A stretch of 8,449 bases of DNA from Oscillospiraceae bacterium (lineage in GTDB: Bacteria; Bacillota; Clostridia; Oscillospirales; Ruminococcaceae), in NCBI GenBank assembly GCA_009784765.1, contig WQXP01000037.1, forward strand, positions 1 to 8,449, in the 5' to 3' direction. Position 1 is the first letter of the stretch; each line of letters begins with the position of its first letter. Positions 1 through 6,979 of the stretch are shown one piece after another. The notes under the pieces were generated by a model. That model saw only the letters and a list, made by a program, of their open reading frames with translations, made no database searches and was not told the DNA's origin. The position numbers and the translations under genes were made by a program.

Positions 1-148
1 CTGCGAGAAGTTCGCTTCGCATTACCTTAACATCACGCGGGGCCTTCACCCCGATTTTCACTTTATCTTTGACGATTTCGAGGACAACGATTTCAACCCC
101 GTCGCCGATATGGATTGATTCATCTGCTTTTCGAGTAATCACTAACAT
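1..148 (-). CDS. csrA: Carbon storage regulator CsrA, 3' end cut by window edge
   Basis: RNA-binding translational regulator; in flagellated Gram-positives CsrA represses flagellin (hag) translation and is antagonised by FliW. Reading the minus strand from the ATG at 148-146 gives 49 residues starting [20 protein letters not shown] and continuing through [18 protein letters not shown]. This is the typical CsrA beta-strand order, with the conserved Arg at position 44 used for RNA contact. Known CsrA proteins are about 60-75 residues, so roughly the last 10-25 are outside the window. The start codon overlaps the fliW stop codon by 7 nt (ATGTTAG), and a purine-rich GGGGGA sits 6 nt upstream inside the fliW 3' end, so translation is probably coupled to fliW. 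Identification is near certain. Confidence 0.96.
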   Translation of the reverse strand, partial: MLVITRKADESIHIGDGVEIVVLEIVKDKVKIGVKAPRDVKVMRSELLA

Positions 149-618
149 GGCTCTTCCCCCGCACTCTCTGCCATATCCGCCTTATCGCTTTGTGCTTCAT
201 CTTTATAGAGGGGGTGTTTGAACTCATAATCCGCGAGTATTACTTGCGCCGCCAGATTGTTCTCTGTGTTAATCACAATCGGGGCACGCAGATTGAGAGT
301 GGTTTTGGTGAAGTCTTCCGGAACAGTCGCGAGGACGAGAATGCTGAGCGTATCGGGCGAATGCGCCCTGAGAAGCCTTTCGTCTGCATTCTCGAGTATT
401 ACGGCATAATCCGCGCAAACGACGTTCGGGTCGAACACAATGAAGCACGGCGCACTTCCTGTGGTGGACTGAAGCCACTTAGGAAACACGTCTTCTCCGA
501 GGGGAGAAAGCAGTACAAATTGTCGCAAATCCTCAAAGGCAAACAAGCCTGCGGGAAAAGTCAGAATTTCTTCTTGTGCAATTTCTACCTCTCCGAAATC
601 CCTTGTAATTATAGTCAT
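142..618 (-). CDS. fliW: Flagellar assembly factor FliW
   Basis: FliW is a small cytoplasmic protein that binds CsrA and also flagellin. Free FliW sequesters CsrA, which lets flagellin be translated when its export proceeds. The 158-residue protein begins [13 protein letters not shown], as the family normally does, followed by the typical segments [15 protein letters not shown] and LLSPLGED and a C-terminal half with [20 protein letters not shown] and HPLY. The reading frame is open 8 codons further up, but the start at 618 is preferred: AAGGAG lies 4 nt upstream and the extra residues are not family-like. Length is near the usual ~150, with a short acidic tail. It lies 35 nt after the DUF6470 gene and overlaps csrA, so the two regulatory partners are co-translated. 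Confidence 0.96.
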   Translation of the reverse strand: MTIITRDFGEVEIAQEEILTFPAGLFAFEDLRQFVLLSPLGEDVFPKWLQSTTGSAPCFIVFDPNVVCADYAVILENADERLLRAHSPDTLSILVLATVPEDFTKTTLNLRAPIVINTENNLAAQVILADYEFKHPLYKDEAQSDKADMAESAGEEPC

Positions 619-653
619 AAAACTCCTTATCGCTTGAGCCAACCGACAATTGG

Positions 654-1280
654 CTACACAGCAATATCCATAGTCGGAACATAGTTCGGGTCCGCACTCG
701 GCGGGAAATACAGCGGTCGCCCGACGAACTCGATAATCACTTCTGCATATTGCAGAACCTCAATTTCTATGCTGCCGGGGTTGAAAATTTGACGCTCAGC
801 GTCTAAGTATTCCCAGTTGATGTTCACATCGTTCGCGCCAATATCAACATGGAGATAGCCCTCGTCCACAGAAAACTCCGGCCCAACTTTCGGAATAAAG
901 TCCACGAAAGTTTCGATGTTGAAGTTAGCCCGCCCGTTCGAAACCGCGACTTCCGCGGGAGAAGACCCCCGTGCAAAGGAATTTCCGTCGCTTACAATCC
1001 GTTCAACACCTGCTCGTGCTATGTCCCAGCCGCGCTGAGCTTCTTCGCGCATGAAATCGACAGGGTTATAATTCCCGTACCCCATACTCGAACGTGCTGC
1101 ATATGTGTCTACATTGAGCTTAGAGGGTCGCGAATCCATGCGAACTCCTCCGCGCTGAACTTGTACATTCTGTTTGGGCATCCTTCTGCCGCCGGGTGCT
1201 TCAAGAGATGCCCGTGTCGTTCGAACATCAATCTTCGCGGGTTTGGTTGTAATTTGTAAAAGATTACTTGAATTTGCCAT
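654..1280 (-). CDS. DUF6470 (YviE-like) flagellar-operon protein
   Basis: The 208-residue protein sits between flgL and fliW, the place occupied by yviE in Bacillus subtilis and by DUF6470 proteins in many Clostridia. The function is not established. The N-terminal ~65 residues contain diverged repeats of a short beta-like pattern (LLQITTKPAKIDV, then RPSKLNVDTYAARSS), a family hallmark. A middle segment (about 70-105) looks helical, with EEAQRGWDIARAGVERI. The C-terminal part (about 118-208) is beta-rich, with NFNIETFVDFIPKVGPEFSVD and IEIEVLQYAEVIIEFVG. There is no signal peptide or membrane segment. The start is supported by AGGAGG 8 nt upstream. The family call rests on position plus sequence character recalled from YviE; the role in flagellar assembly is an inference from context. 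Confidence 0.82.
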   Translation of the reverse strand: MANSSNLLQITTKPAKIDVRTTRASLEAPGGRRMPKQNVQVQRGGVRMDSRPSKLNVDTYAARSSMGYGNYNPVDFMREEAQRGWDIARAGVERIVSDGNSFARGSSPAEVAVSNGRANFNIETFVDFIPKVGPEFSVDEGYLHVDIGANDVNINWEYLDAERQIFNPGSIEIEVLQYAEVIIEFVGRPLYFPPSADPNYVPTMDIAV

Positions 1281-1359
1281 ATCGTTTCCCTCCTAATGAC
1301 AAGATGCTTTGTATTTCTCATCAAGCCATCCTTGCTCGATGATTCAAGCCGCCATCGGC

Positions 1360-2460
1360 TCAACGTATAAAGTTAAATATGCTCATCGGAACGGTCGACG
1401 CACTCATTTGCAGAGTCGCGTTGTATACCATTTCAAGCATTTTCCAGCGAGTAGTCGCTTCTCCCATATCGACGAACTCAAGGTGATTTTGACGCTCTTT
1501 GAGGCTGTAATCTAAGTTAGTCAAGCGGTCTTTATTAAACTCGAGGAACGCTTGGTCTGAGCCTATTCGCGCAATCGACTGTGAAACGAAGCTTTGGGAT
1601 TCGAAAATTAAATCCGCGTAAACTGCTATAAGGGCACTGCTCCCGGTATCGCTTGTGTTTCGCAGAGCCGTCGCCGAGTCGAGTGTAAGCTGAATAAGGT
1701 TGTTGGAATGCACGAAATCAGGGAAGTAATTAGGCGTTTCCCCAACCACAGTACGCCGCGTAGAAGTCGTCATTCCCGAACCCATGACTTGCGCCCCGTT
1801 AAAAGTTACAGGAATAGCAGTCTGTGGGTCGATTGTATGTTCATCTGTCCATCGCATTCCCAACCCTACATCGAGGAACGAAGTCCGCGAATCGGGGAAG
1901 TCGCGATAGTCGTTGAGGTCATTAACGGGGACACCATTATAATAAACCGTGCGAGTATTGTTGTCAATCCGAAACGCCACGCCGTTGTGAGTATCGGTCT
2001 TGATTACTCCGTTATTAGAGCCGCCGAAAATCTGCCGCCCTGCCACATTCACGTTCAGAAGGCTTGTCATCTGAGCAGCCAACTGGTCTATTTCCAAGGC
2101 GATTATATCCCGCTGGTCTTGCGTGTAGGTATCGTTCGCGCCGCGAATGAGGGTTTCATGAAGCCTCTGCAAAATCGCCGAAACCTGCATGACATTGCTT
2201 TCCGCCACGTCGTAAATCCCTGTAGCCGTGTCAAGATTTGCACGGTAGGTATCAACTTCCGACATAGTCTTGCGATTACGAAGCGTCCGCGCCGCATCAA
2301 GAGGATTTTGGCTCGCCCGTGTGAATCGCCGCTGGCTGATTATCATTTGCTCCGCTTCGTTTTTCCGCGCGAAGTTCATTTGCAAGCGGTCCGCGAAACG
2401 CCTGTTCGCCATGTTGCTGGTAACACGATTACCGATTGTCGCTCTGTTACTGCCTATCAT
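1360..2460 (-). CDS. flgL: Flagellar hook-associated protein 3, FlgL
   Basis: FlgL is the second hook-filament junction protein. It is exported by the flagellar type III apparatus and placed between FlgK and the filament. The 366-residue protein has the flagellin-like N-terminal coiled region (about 15-110), including RFTRASQNPLDAARTLRNR, equivalent to the usual 'RINRPSDDP..A' motif. QIFGGSNN (about 145) matches the 'yiFgG' turn of the family, and the C-terminal helical segment (about 300-360) includes EFVDMGEATTRWKMLEMVYNATLQ. It is somewhat longer than the common ~300 residues, the extra length falling in the central beta domain. AGGAGG lies 8 nt upstream of the start. It follows flgK after 18 nt, so co-transcription is very likely. 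Confidence is high. Confidence 0.95.
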   Translation of the reverse strand: MIGSNRATIGNRVTSNMANRRFADRLQMNFARKNEAEQMIISQRRFTRASQNPLDAARTLRNRKTMSEVDTYRANLDTATGIYDVAESNVMQVSAILQRLHETLIRGANDTYTQDQRDIIALEIDQLAAQMTSLLNVNVAGRQIFGGSNNGVIKTDTHNGVAFRIDNNTRTVYYNGVPVNDLNDYRDFPDSRTSFLDVGLGMRWTDEHTIDPQTAIPVTFNGAQVMGSGMTTSTRRTVVGETPNYFPDFVHSNNLIQLTLDSATALRNTSDTGSSALIAVYADLIFESQSFVSQSIARIGSDQAFLEFNKDRLTNLDYSLKERQNHLEFVDMGEATTRWKMLEMVYNATLQMSASTVPMSIFNFIR

Positions 2461-2478
2461 AAGTCTTTCCTCCTAATA

Positions 2479-5277
2479 TCACAAGCCGACACGGCCCATT
2501 CTGTTGATGATTATATCAAGTGCTTCGTCCATGGAAGTCATAAGCCTTGCCGACGCATTAAACCACCGCTGATATTTCAGCATATGAATCCCCTCTTCCG
2601 TTTCGCAGACCCCGGAAATAGCGTCGCGATTGTCTAAGAGAACATTCACAGTCGCCATGGTAATATCGAACTCGTGCTGAGTGTATTCAATCCCCTGTGC
2701 AAGCCTGTTCGAGAGGAACTGAAGTTTCCCGAATGTGCAGCCGTGGAAATCAAGGCTGTTGCCCCAACGCCGCTCCGCTTCGAGTTCGCGGACGAACCTC
2801 TGCAAATTCGAACCGTCAAGATCTGCCACACGCCACTCCCCTGTGCGAACGTAGTGTTCACCCATGAGCGGCTCAAGGTCGTCGCCGTTGGCATCGGTAG
2901 TACGCGCCATGCGAGTAAGAATCTCCCCGGCAGTAACACGACTGTCAAAGTCATTAACGTCAATCCAGTCGCCGTTGTGAAGTTGATACTGTTGCATACG
3001 TGTTTGATTAGCAGGGTCAAAATCACTCACAAGTATCCAAGTAGTGCCACCAGCGAGCAGATAATGCAGTTCTGCCGACGCAGGGTCACCGGGAGTAACT
3101 TCCCGCATTTCAGCAGGTCTGTCTTGGGGCGCAGTATAAGCAGGATTACCTGTTCCGTCATCATACAGCATAATCGGCACACCGTTAATCACATGAGGTA
3201 TCATAATCGGGTCGCCGCGAGTGCCGTCTTCGTTTACTTCAAAAGCAGGAACTAACACAGGAACACGTGCGTTCAGGTTAATCACCTCACCGCTAATCGT
3301 CGTCGCGAGAGGATTGTCGTCTTTATCAATGTATCTGCCCTGGTCGTCTTTCTGCCATGCGGGAACGGTTTTCGGCACAGGCATAGCCCCCGGAGGAAGC
3401 GCAAGAGTCCCGCTGACATCTAAGCCGTCAATCACAGTACCCGCCGGATGGAAATATACCGCGATTGCATTTCCTTGTGCGTCAATATACCGCCCTGAAG
3501 AATTTCGCGCAAGAGCAGTTACCATAATCGGAACACGATTGGCTTCCGTTGTAGAATTACCGTCTACATCGTGATATATCCATTGCCCGTTCGTTTGATC
3601 TAATTCGCCCAAAAACGCAGGAATTAACACAGGGTGAGCCGTCGGTGTCGTTCCGTGAGAGCCGTTAGGTTGCACAAACAGAGGTAGCGGCGGATTAGCA
3701 GTGTTATACCTTTGGCGCGTCGCCTGTTCTAAAGGAGCAGGCTCAGTTCCTTGCACCATCTTTTGCACCATCTGCGGCTGATGAGCCATCAGCGGCTGTC
3801 CGTCTGCACCGCGAGCGAGAACTAATTCACCGCCGTTGACATCAAAGGTTTTGCCTACAAGAAGCTCATCATTGAGCCATTCGTCCGACACAAACAGGTT
3901 AGAAGCACTTACTTGCGCCCTCATGTAAGACAAAATCATCACAGGTTGCCCTGCGGCGGGTCTGCCCTCTACCCAATCGCCGATTACCGAATTGTACACC
4001 CAGCCATCTTCGTTCCCGGTGTGAACCATGAGCTGCCCTGCTTCGTTGCGGGCTTGCACCATTTCTTGGCGGCGAATTTTTTCACCGAATTCATCTAACT
4101 TATATGTGCCGTCAGGATTATATTCATACTCCCAGCCACCCCAAATAAGATTACGCTCCCAGTTTGAGTTATCGGCACGTAAAGGAAGCCCTGTCGCGGG
4201 GTTAATGCTCGTCGGAGCTTGAAGGAAGAACCCCGAATCACGCAAACTTGCGTCCATAGTGCTGTTCATGATTTCTGCAAATTCCTGCGCGAACACGTTC
4301 AGCACATTGATGTAGTAGGGTATTCCGAAAGCCGAGTTTTGGTACGCACCTGCCGCATACGGCCCGTTTCCGTTCACCATGTCTAAGTATGCCTTCAGCT
4401 CCCCTGTAGCAGGTCGGAAAGCATTCCCGTTACTGAAAGTCAACACTGCGGCGTTGAAATCGTCATAGTCCGCCATACGAATTTGCATAAAGTCTTGGTC
4501 GTCGATAATCGTAGTTCCTGCCATAACCACGCGGACAGAGCCGTTGTTGTTCTGGAAAACTTCGATATTCGCATATTGCGCGAGTTCGTCTAAGAGCAGG
4601 TTGCGCTTATCAAGCATTTCGAGAGGCCCGTACTCCGACACACCTTGTCCGCGAGCAATTCTCCCCGCGTCAAGGATATATTCACGAGTGATTGCCTTGT
4701 TATAGTCGGCAATCTGTTTGATGAGGTTGTTTGTAGTATCGAGAGAACGCTCCATCTCCCACAGATTGTTTTCGAGAAGCTTCGTCAAATCTGAGTGGTG
4801 AGTGCGAATCATTGACGCAATGTTAATGGTCTGATTTCGCACGAGAGCAGTCATTTCACGGGCGTCGGGGCGTTCGAGTGCCACACGCTCCAACGTCGAT
4901 TTAAGTTGATTGAATGCGTCTAAGAGTGAGAAAGTGTCAATCGCGTCAAGGGCGTGTTCAAGCTCAGTCATAATGCGATGAGCTGTGCTGAACTCTGCTG
5001 CTTGAGGAACCATCTCACGGAAGCGGCGGTCTAAGTACTCATTCCGGATTTGCGAAACACCACTCGCCGACGAACCCTGCCCCGCCATAGCTAACCGCGT
5101 GAGGTTAGTTTTCCAGTGAGTCGCACCTGAAAGCGAAAGAGAATGTATATCAATCCTCTGGCGAGTATAACCCGGTGTTTTCATGTTCCCGAGGTTATGC
5201 CCCGTTATATCAAGATGCTTCTGCGCTAATTGCAGAGAGCGTTTTTGGACTTCAAGCCCCATAAAAGATGAACGCAT
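2479..5277 (-). CDS. flgK: Flagellar hook-associated protein 1, FlgK, unusually large
   Basis: FlgK caps the hook and forms the first hook-filament junction layer. The N-terminus has the rod/hook motif (residues 7-43: GLEVQKRSLQLAQKHLDITGH, then NMKTPGYTRQRID), and the FlgK core runs to about 350 (GPLEMLDKRNLLLDELAQ; NVFAQEFAEIMN). The C-terminal end (about 826-932) carries KYQRWFNASARLMTSMDEAL, the usual terminal helix. At 932 residues it is far above the usual ~450-650. Two insertions explain this: about residues 353-450, and about 476-820 after a core piece matching the 'A.NI.VS' strand (SASNLFVSDEWLNDELLVG). The second insertion contains diverged repeats of a 'VPxhVPAh...GRYIDxxGN' pattern. 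The frame is uninterrupted and AAGGAG lies 8 nt before the start, so it appears to be an intact gene with an enlarged surface domain. Confidence 0.95.
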   Translation of the reverse strand: MRSSFMGLEVQKRSLQLAQKHLDITGHNLGNMKTPGYTRQRIDIHSLSLSGATHWKTNLTRLAMAGQGSSASGVSQIRNEYLDRRFREMVPQAAEFSTAHRIMTELEHALDAIDTFSLLDAFNQLKSTLERVALERPDAREMTALVRNQTINIASMIRTHHSDLTKLLENNLWEMERSLDTTNNLIKQIADYNKAITREYILDAGRIARGQGVSEYGPLEMLDKRNLLLDELAQYANIEVFQNNNGSVRVVMAGTTIIDDQDFMQIRMADYDDFNAAVLTFSNGNAFRPATGELKAYLDMVNGNGPYAAGAYQNSAFGIPYYINVLNVFAQEFAEIMNSTMDASLRDSGFFLQAPTSINPATGLPLRADNSNWERNLIWGGWEYEYNPDGTYKLDEFGEKIRRQEMVQARNEAGQLMVHTGNEDGWVYNSVIGDWVEGRPAAGQPVMILSYMRAQVSASNLFVSDEWLNDELLVGKTFDVNGGELVLARGADGQPLMAHQPQMVQKMVQGTEPAPLEQATRQRYNTANPPLPLFVQPNGSHGTTPTAHPVLIPAFLGELDQTNGQWIYHDVDGNSTTEANRVPIMVTALARNSSGRYIDAQGNAIAVYFHPAGTVIDGLDVSGTLALPPGAMPVPKTVPAWQKDDQGRYIDKDDNPLATTISGEVINLNARVPVLVPAFEVNEDGTRGDPIMIPHVINGVPIMLYDDGTGNPAYTAPQDRPAEMREVTPGDPASAELHYLLAGGTTWILVSDFDPANQTRMQQYQLHNGDWIDVNDFDSRVTAGEILTRMARTTDANGDDLEPLMGEHYVRTGEWRVADLDGSNLQRFVRELEAERRWGNSLDFHGCTFGKLQFLSNRLAQGIEYTQHEFDITMATVNVLLDNRDAISGVCETEEGIHMLKYQRWFNASARLMTSMDEALDIIINRMGRVGL
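3110..3645 (-). repeat. Diverged intragenic repeats in the FlgK insertion
   Basis: Within FlgK residues about 545-712 a pattern recurs with variations: HPVLIPAF...NGQWIYHDVDGN (548-574), RVPIMVTAL...SGRYIDAQGN (581-603), KTVPAW..DDQGRYIDKDDN (636-655), RVPVLVPAF...EDGT (671-686) and a shorter NGVPIMLYDDGTGN (698-711). Each unit joins a hydrophobic 'VPhhVPAh' strand to a Gly-aromatic turn and an Asp/Asn-rich loop, which suggests repeated beta-hairpins. Spacing is irregular (about 35-55 residues). I found this by eye; the exact unit boundaries are approximate. Confidence 0.55.
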
Positions 5278-5313
5278 TGTATTTTCTCCTTAGCATAGTT
5301 TTCGTTATCGCAC

Positions 5314-5341
5314 ATTATCGTGCATTTAATTTAACTGTCAA
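5314..5341 (-). promoter_or_regulatory. Putative sigma-A promoter in front of flgK
   Basis: On the minus strand a perfect -35 TTGACA (5341-5336) is followed after 16 nt by GATAAT (5319-5314), 5 of 6 matches to the -10 consensus. A start near 5307 would give a leader of about 30 nt ending in the AAGGAG ribosome site of flgK. The -35 box is the last full unit of the adjacent heptad array. This would be an internal promoter inside the flgM-flgL operon, allowing flgKL expression independent of sigma-28. Confidence 0.6.
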
Positions 5342-5363
5342 CTGTCAATTATCAACTGTCAAC
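5334..5363 (-). repeat. Tandem TTGAC heptad array upstream of flgK
   Basis: Read on the minus strand this is four head-to-tail heptads, TTGACAG, TTGATAA, TTGACAG, TTGACAG, filling most of the 91-nt gap between flgN and flgK. The same units recur upstream of ispF (6924-6979) in the same orientation relative to the downstream gene. There are no spacers of CRISPR type. Confidence 0.85.
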
Positions 5364-5368
5364 AGGCG

Positions 5369-5881
5369 TCACATTTTCCCTATAATCTCATCGGCGGGGT
5401 CAGTCATACGGACTTTCGCCACACCCCCGTTTGAGGAGCGGTCATAAAAACCCGGACCCGTTAATGCCTTATGTTTGAACTGGTTATCCAAAAGCTTCTC
5501 CGCAACTTCGAGCTTCTTTTCGACAATCTCAAGTATGTCTGCGTTAAGCCCCTTGATTTTATCAATCGAGTTTTCCAAAGCTTCACACGCTGATTTGAAG
5601 CGATTTTTCGCCTCTTGCGGGCACATTTCCAAAAGCTGAGATGATGTGTGATTCTCAAAACCGAGTGCTTTCATCAGCTCAAGCCGCTTGTTTTCGAGAG
5701 AAGCCCCCGCCATAGAAAGGCGTTGCTCTTCGGGCAGCGAGTCGTGCAGCCAAACCAAATCATCGCCGAGTACCTTTTGTTGCTTGAGGTTAAGAAAACT
5801 TACACACCCCAAGAAATGCTTGTTATAGTCCTCAAGAAACTCGATTATTTGCAGTGCTTGTGCTGTTGTCATGTCAGTCAT
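5369..5881 (-). CDS. flgN: FlgN family flagellar export chaperone
   Basis: FlgN binds FlgK and FlgL in the cytoplasm and delivers them to the export gate. The 170-residue product is highly charged and almost wholly helical up to about residue 140, with heptad-like stretches such as NRFKSACEALENSIDKIKGL and DILEIVEKKLEVAEKLL. It ends in a Gly-rich tail (GPGFYDRSSNGG), similar to the 'Y...G' tails of Gram-positive FlgN proteins. Sequence conservation in this family is low, so the name rests on fold character, length (usual ~150-170) and the position directly between flgM and flgK. It starts 2 nt after the flgM stop; AGGGGTG 6 nt upstream supports the start at 5881 over the second Met three codons in. 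Confidence 0.88.
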   Translation of the reverse strand: MTDMTTAQALQIIEFLEDYNKHFLGCVSFLNLKQQKVLGDDLVWLHDSLPEEQRLSMAGASLENKRLELMKALGFENHTSSQLLEMCPQEAKNRFKSACEALENSIDKIKGLNADILEIVEKKLEVAEKLLDNQFKHKALTGPGFYDRSSNGGVAKVRMTDPADEIIGKM

Positions 5882-5883
5882 GC

Positions 5884-6210
5884 TTACACCCCTATAATAG
5901 CACTCGCGATTTCACCGCCGGAAATCGGGCAGTGGTCATTCGCGTATCCGCCCGCAAGCGCGTTAGTGCGTGCCGCATCAGGAGCCGCCGCCGACATTTC
6001 AGCCGCCAGCTTTTCGGCGGCGTGAGCTTTTGCAGCTTCAAAAACTTGAGCAAAATCGAATTCAACCATATCAAAAGAACCGGCACTTCCCTTTTTTGCG
6101 GGAGAAACTGCAGGTTTCGTGTTTTTCATCGCTTTGGTGTATGGATTATACACAGCGGGATTAACCTTGGTTACGTTGGTGTTTGCACCATTCGTATTAA
6201 AATTCATCAT
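5884..6210 (-). CDS. flgM: Anti-sigma-28 factor FlgM (divergent)
   Basis: FlgM holds sigma-28/sigma-D inactive until it is exported or released after hook completion. The 108-residue product has a polar, probably disordered N-terminus rich in Asn and Lys (1-45). The segment FDMVEFDFAQVFEAAKAHAAEKL (about 46-69) is equivalent to the usual 'DkVeiS..A' region, and PDAARTNAL...YANDHCPISGGEIASAIIG (about 77-107) matches the 'PdvR...aL...g.Y.v....iA.aIl' sigma-binding helices. The match to the family is visible but weak. Being first gene of a flgM-flgN-flgK-flgL operon and sitting behind a sigma-28-type promoter makes the assignment strong. Two adjacent ATG codons (6210, 6207) could each serve; a G-rich AAAGGGGG lies about 10 nt upstream. 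Confidence 0.85.
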   Translation of the reverse strand: MMNFNTNGANTNVTKVNPAVYNPYTKAMKNTKPAVSPAKKGSAGSFDMVEFDFAQVFEAAKAHAAEKLAAEMSAAAPDAARTNALAGGYANDHCPISGGEIASAIIGV

Positions 6211-6248
6211 GAACTTACGCCCCCTTTCATACTCATTTCATTCTGTAA

Positions 6249-6290
6249 AGCAACCCTGCGGGCGGGCAAAGCCCGCCCTGCGAGGTTGCT
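6249..6290. repeat. GC-rich hairpin in the flgM leader
   Basis: A long inverted repeat: the outer 7 bp (AGCAACC/GGTTGCT), a small internal mismatch, then an inner GGGCGGGC/GCCCGCCC stem around a 3-nt loop. It lies between the sigma-28-type promoter and the flgM start. On the minus strand it is followed by only three T residues, so it is a poor intrinsic terminator as written. It could slow ispF read-through, act as a leader structure, or be a dispersed palindromic repeat. Confidence 0.8.
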
Positions 6291-6310
6291 CTTCTTTTGC
6301 CTTAACATTA

Positions 6311-6337
6311 CTTTCGGCAGAAAAGCCAAAAACTTTA
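6311..6337 (-). promoter_or_regulatory. Sigma-D/sigma-28 type promoter for the flgM operon
   Basis: The minus strand reads TAAAGTTT (6337-6330), an 11-nt spacer, then GCCGAAAG (6318-6311). The sigma-28/sigma-D consensus is TAAAGTTT-N11-GCCGATAA, so the -35 half is perfect, the spacing exact and the -10 half 6 of 8. Transcription would start near 6304 and run about 95 nt before flgM. As flgM encodes the antagonist of this sigma factor, the promoter would create negative feedback. Confidence 0.85.
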
Positions 6338-6385
6338 GTATTTTATGAAAATTTTTTGTCGTTTTTTCAAAAAAGTTTGATTTGT

Positions 6386-6877
6386 TCACAGAGCTACTAC
6401 ACGTTGTGCCTGAATAATCGTGCAGACACAATGAGCGCCAATCCCCTCCCCCGCGAGCCCGAGCCCCTCTTCGGTAGTCGCTTTCACGCTGATATTTTCG
6501 ATTGAGGTTTCGCACACGTGGGCAATATTCTGCCGCATTTGCAGAATATGCGAACTGAGCCGCGGCTGTTCCGCGACTGCTGTAACATCTATGTTCCATG
6601 GTTTGTAAGGAGCAATCAGCGTAACAACTTTCTTGAGCAGTTCCATGCTGTCTGCGTCCTTAAACTGCGGGTCCCTTGGCGGAAAATGCTGCCCTATGTC
6701 TCCGAGAGCTGCCGCGCCGAGAAGAGCGTCCATGATTGCGTGGGCGACTACGTCCGCGTCGGAGTGTCCTTCAAGCCCGCACTCGTGGGGAATGTCCACC
6801 CCTGCGAGAATTAGCCGCCTGTCGCTCGCGGGGGGGGCGAATTTGTGAACATCGTAACCGAATCCTATTCTTAGCAT
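6386..6877 (-). CDS. ispF: 2-C-methyl-D-erythritol 2,4-cyclodiphosphate synthase
   Basis: IspF converts CDP-methylerythritol 2-phosphate to methylerythritol cyclodiphosphate with release of CMP, a step of the MEP isoprenoid pathway, as a cytosolic trimer. The 163-residue protein is full length. Visible motifs are GYDVH (metal ligands D9 and H11), EGHSDADVVAHAIMDALLGA with metal ligand H46, LGDIGQHFPP (about 58-67), FKDADSMELL, and the C-terminal KATTEEGLGLAGEGIGAH (132-149) of the CDP site. AGGTGA lies 4 nt before the ATG. It has its own perfect sigma-A promoter and no cotranscribed MEP partner such as ispD in view. It is a housekeeping gene sitting between the sporulation and flagellar blocks; the assignment is essentially certain. 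Confidence 0.98.
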   Translation of the reverse strand: MLRIGFGYDVHKFAPPASDRRLILAGVDIPHECGLEGHSDADVVAHAIMDALLGAAALGDIGQHFPPRDPQFKDADSMELLKKVVTLIAPYKPWNIDVTAVAEQPRLSSHILQMRQNIAHVCETSIENISVKATTEEGLGLAGEGIGAHCVCTIIQAQRVVAL

Positions 6878-6909
6878 AATTTCACCTGCCTTTTTTTCTT
6901 GCTGATACT

Positions 6910-6938
6910 ATTATAGCAAAAAAACTGTCAACTGTCAA
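6910..6938 (-). promoter_or_regulatory. Perfect sigma-A promoter of ispF
   Basis: On the minus strand TTGACA (6938-6933) is followed by exactly 17 nt and then TATAAT (6915-6910), matching the consensus at every position. The transcription start would fall near 6903, about 26 nt before the ispF ATG. The -35 hexamer is a unit of the heptad array. A second TTGACA 7 nt closer leaves only 10 nt of spacer and cannot be the functional one. Confidence 0.88.
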
Positions 6939-6979
6939 TCGTCAACTGTCAATTGCCGTCAATTGCCGTCAATTGTCAA
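6924..6979 (-). repeat. Tandem TTGAC repeat array upstream of ispF
   Basis: Read on the minus strand the units are TTGACAA, TTGACGGCAA twice, TTGACAG, TTGACGA, TTGACAG, TTGACAG: seven TTGAC-headed units of 7 or 10 nt. The array starts inside the DUF4363 gene, whose final codons and TGA stop (CTT GAC AAT TGA) are made of the first unit. It is the larger sister of the array before flgK. Confidence 0.88.

Noticed and set aside
619..642. Upstream start for fliW (8 extra codons)
   Set aside because: The well-spaced AAGGAG and the family-typical MTIITRDFG beginning favour 618.
190..684. 164-codon plus-strand open frame
   Set aside because: Antisense to fliW, which is unmistakable; the translation resembles no family I know.
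1281..1359. flgL-DUF6470 gap with a 5-bp AGCCG/CGGCT stem
   Set aside because: Short stem and no T-run; apart from the ribosome site of the next gene nothing could be supported.
1708..2637. 309-codon plus-strand open frame
   Set aside because: It lies antisense to flgL and the flgK 3' end, its translation has no recognisable motif, and both minus-strand genes are clearly real; it is a coding shadow.
2674..3255. 193-codon plus-strand open frame
   Set aside because: Antisense to flgK, with composition of a shadow frame and no ribosome site noted.
6249..6290. Intrinsic terminator of ispF
   Set aside because: The stem is strong but only three T residues follow on the minus strand, and it lies downstream of the flgM promoter; kept as a hairpin of unknown role.
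6924..6979. CRISPR-like array
   Set aside because: Units are 7-10 nt, directly adjacent, without unique spacers.
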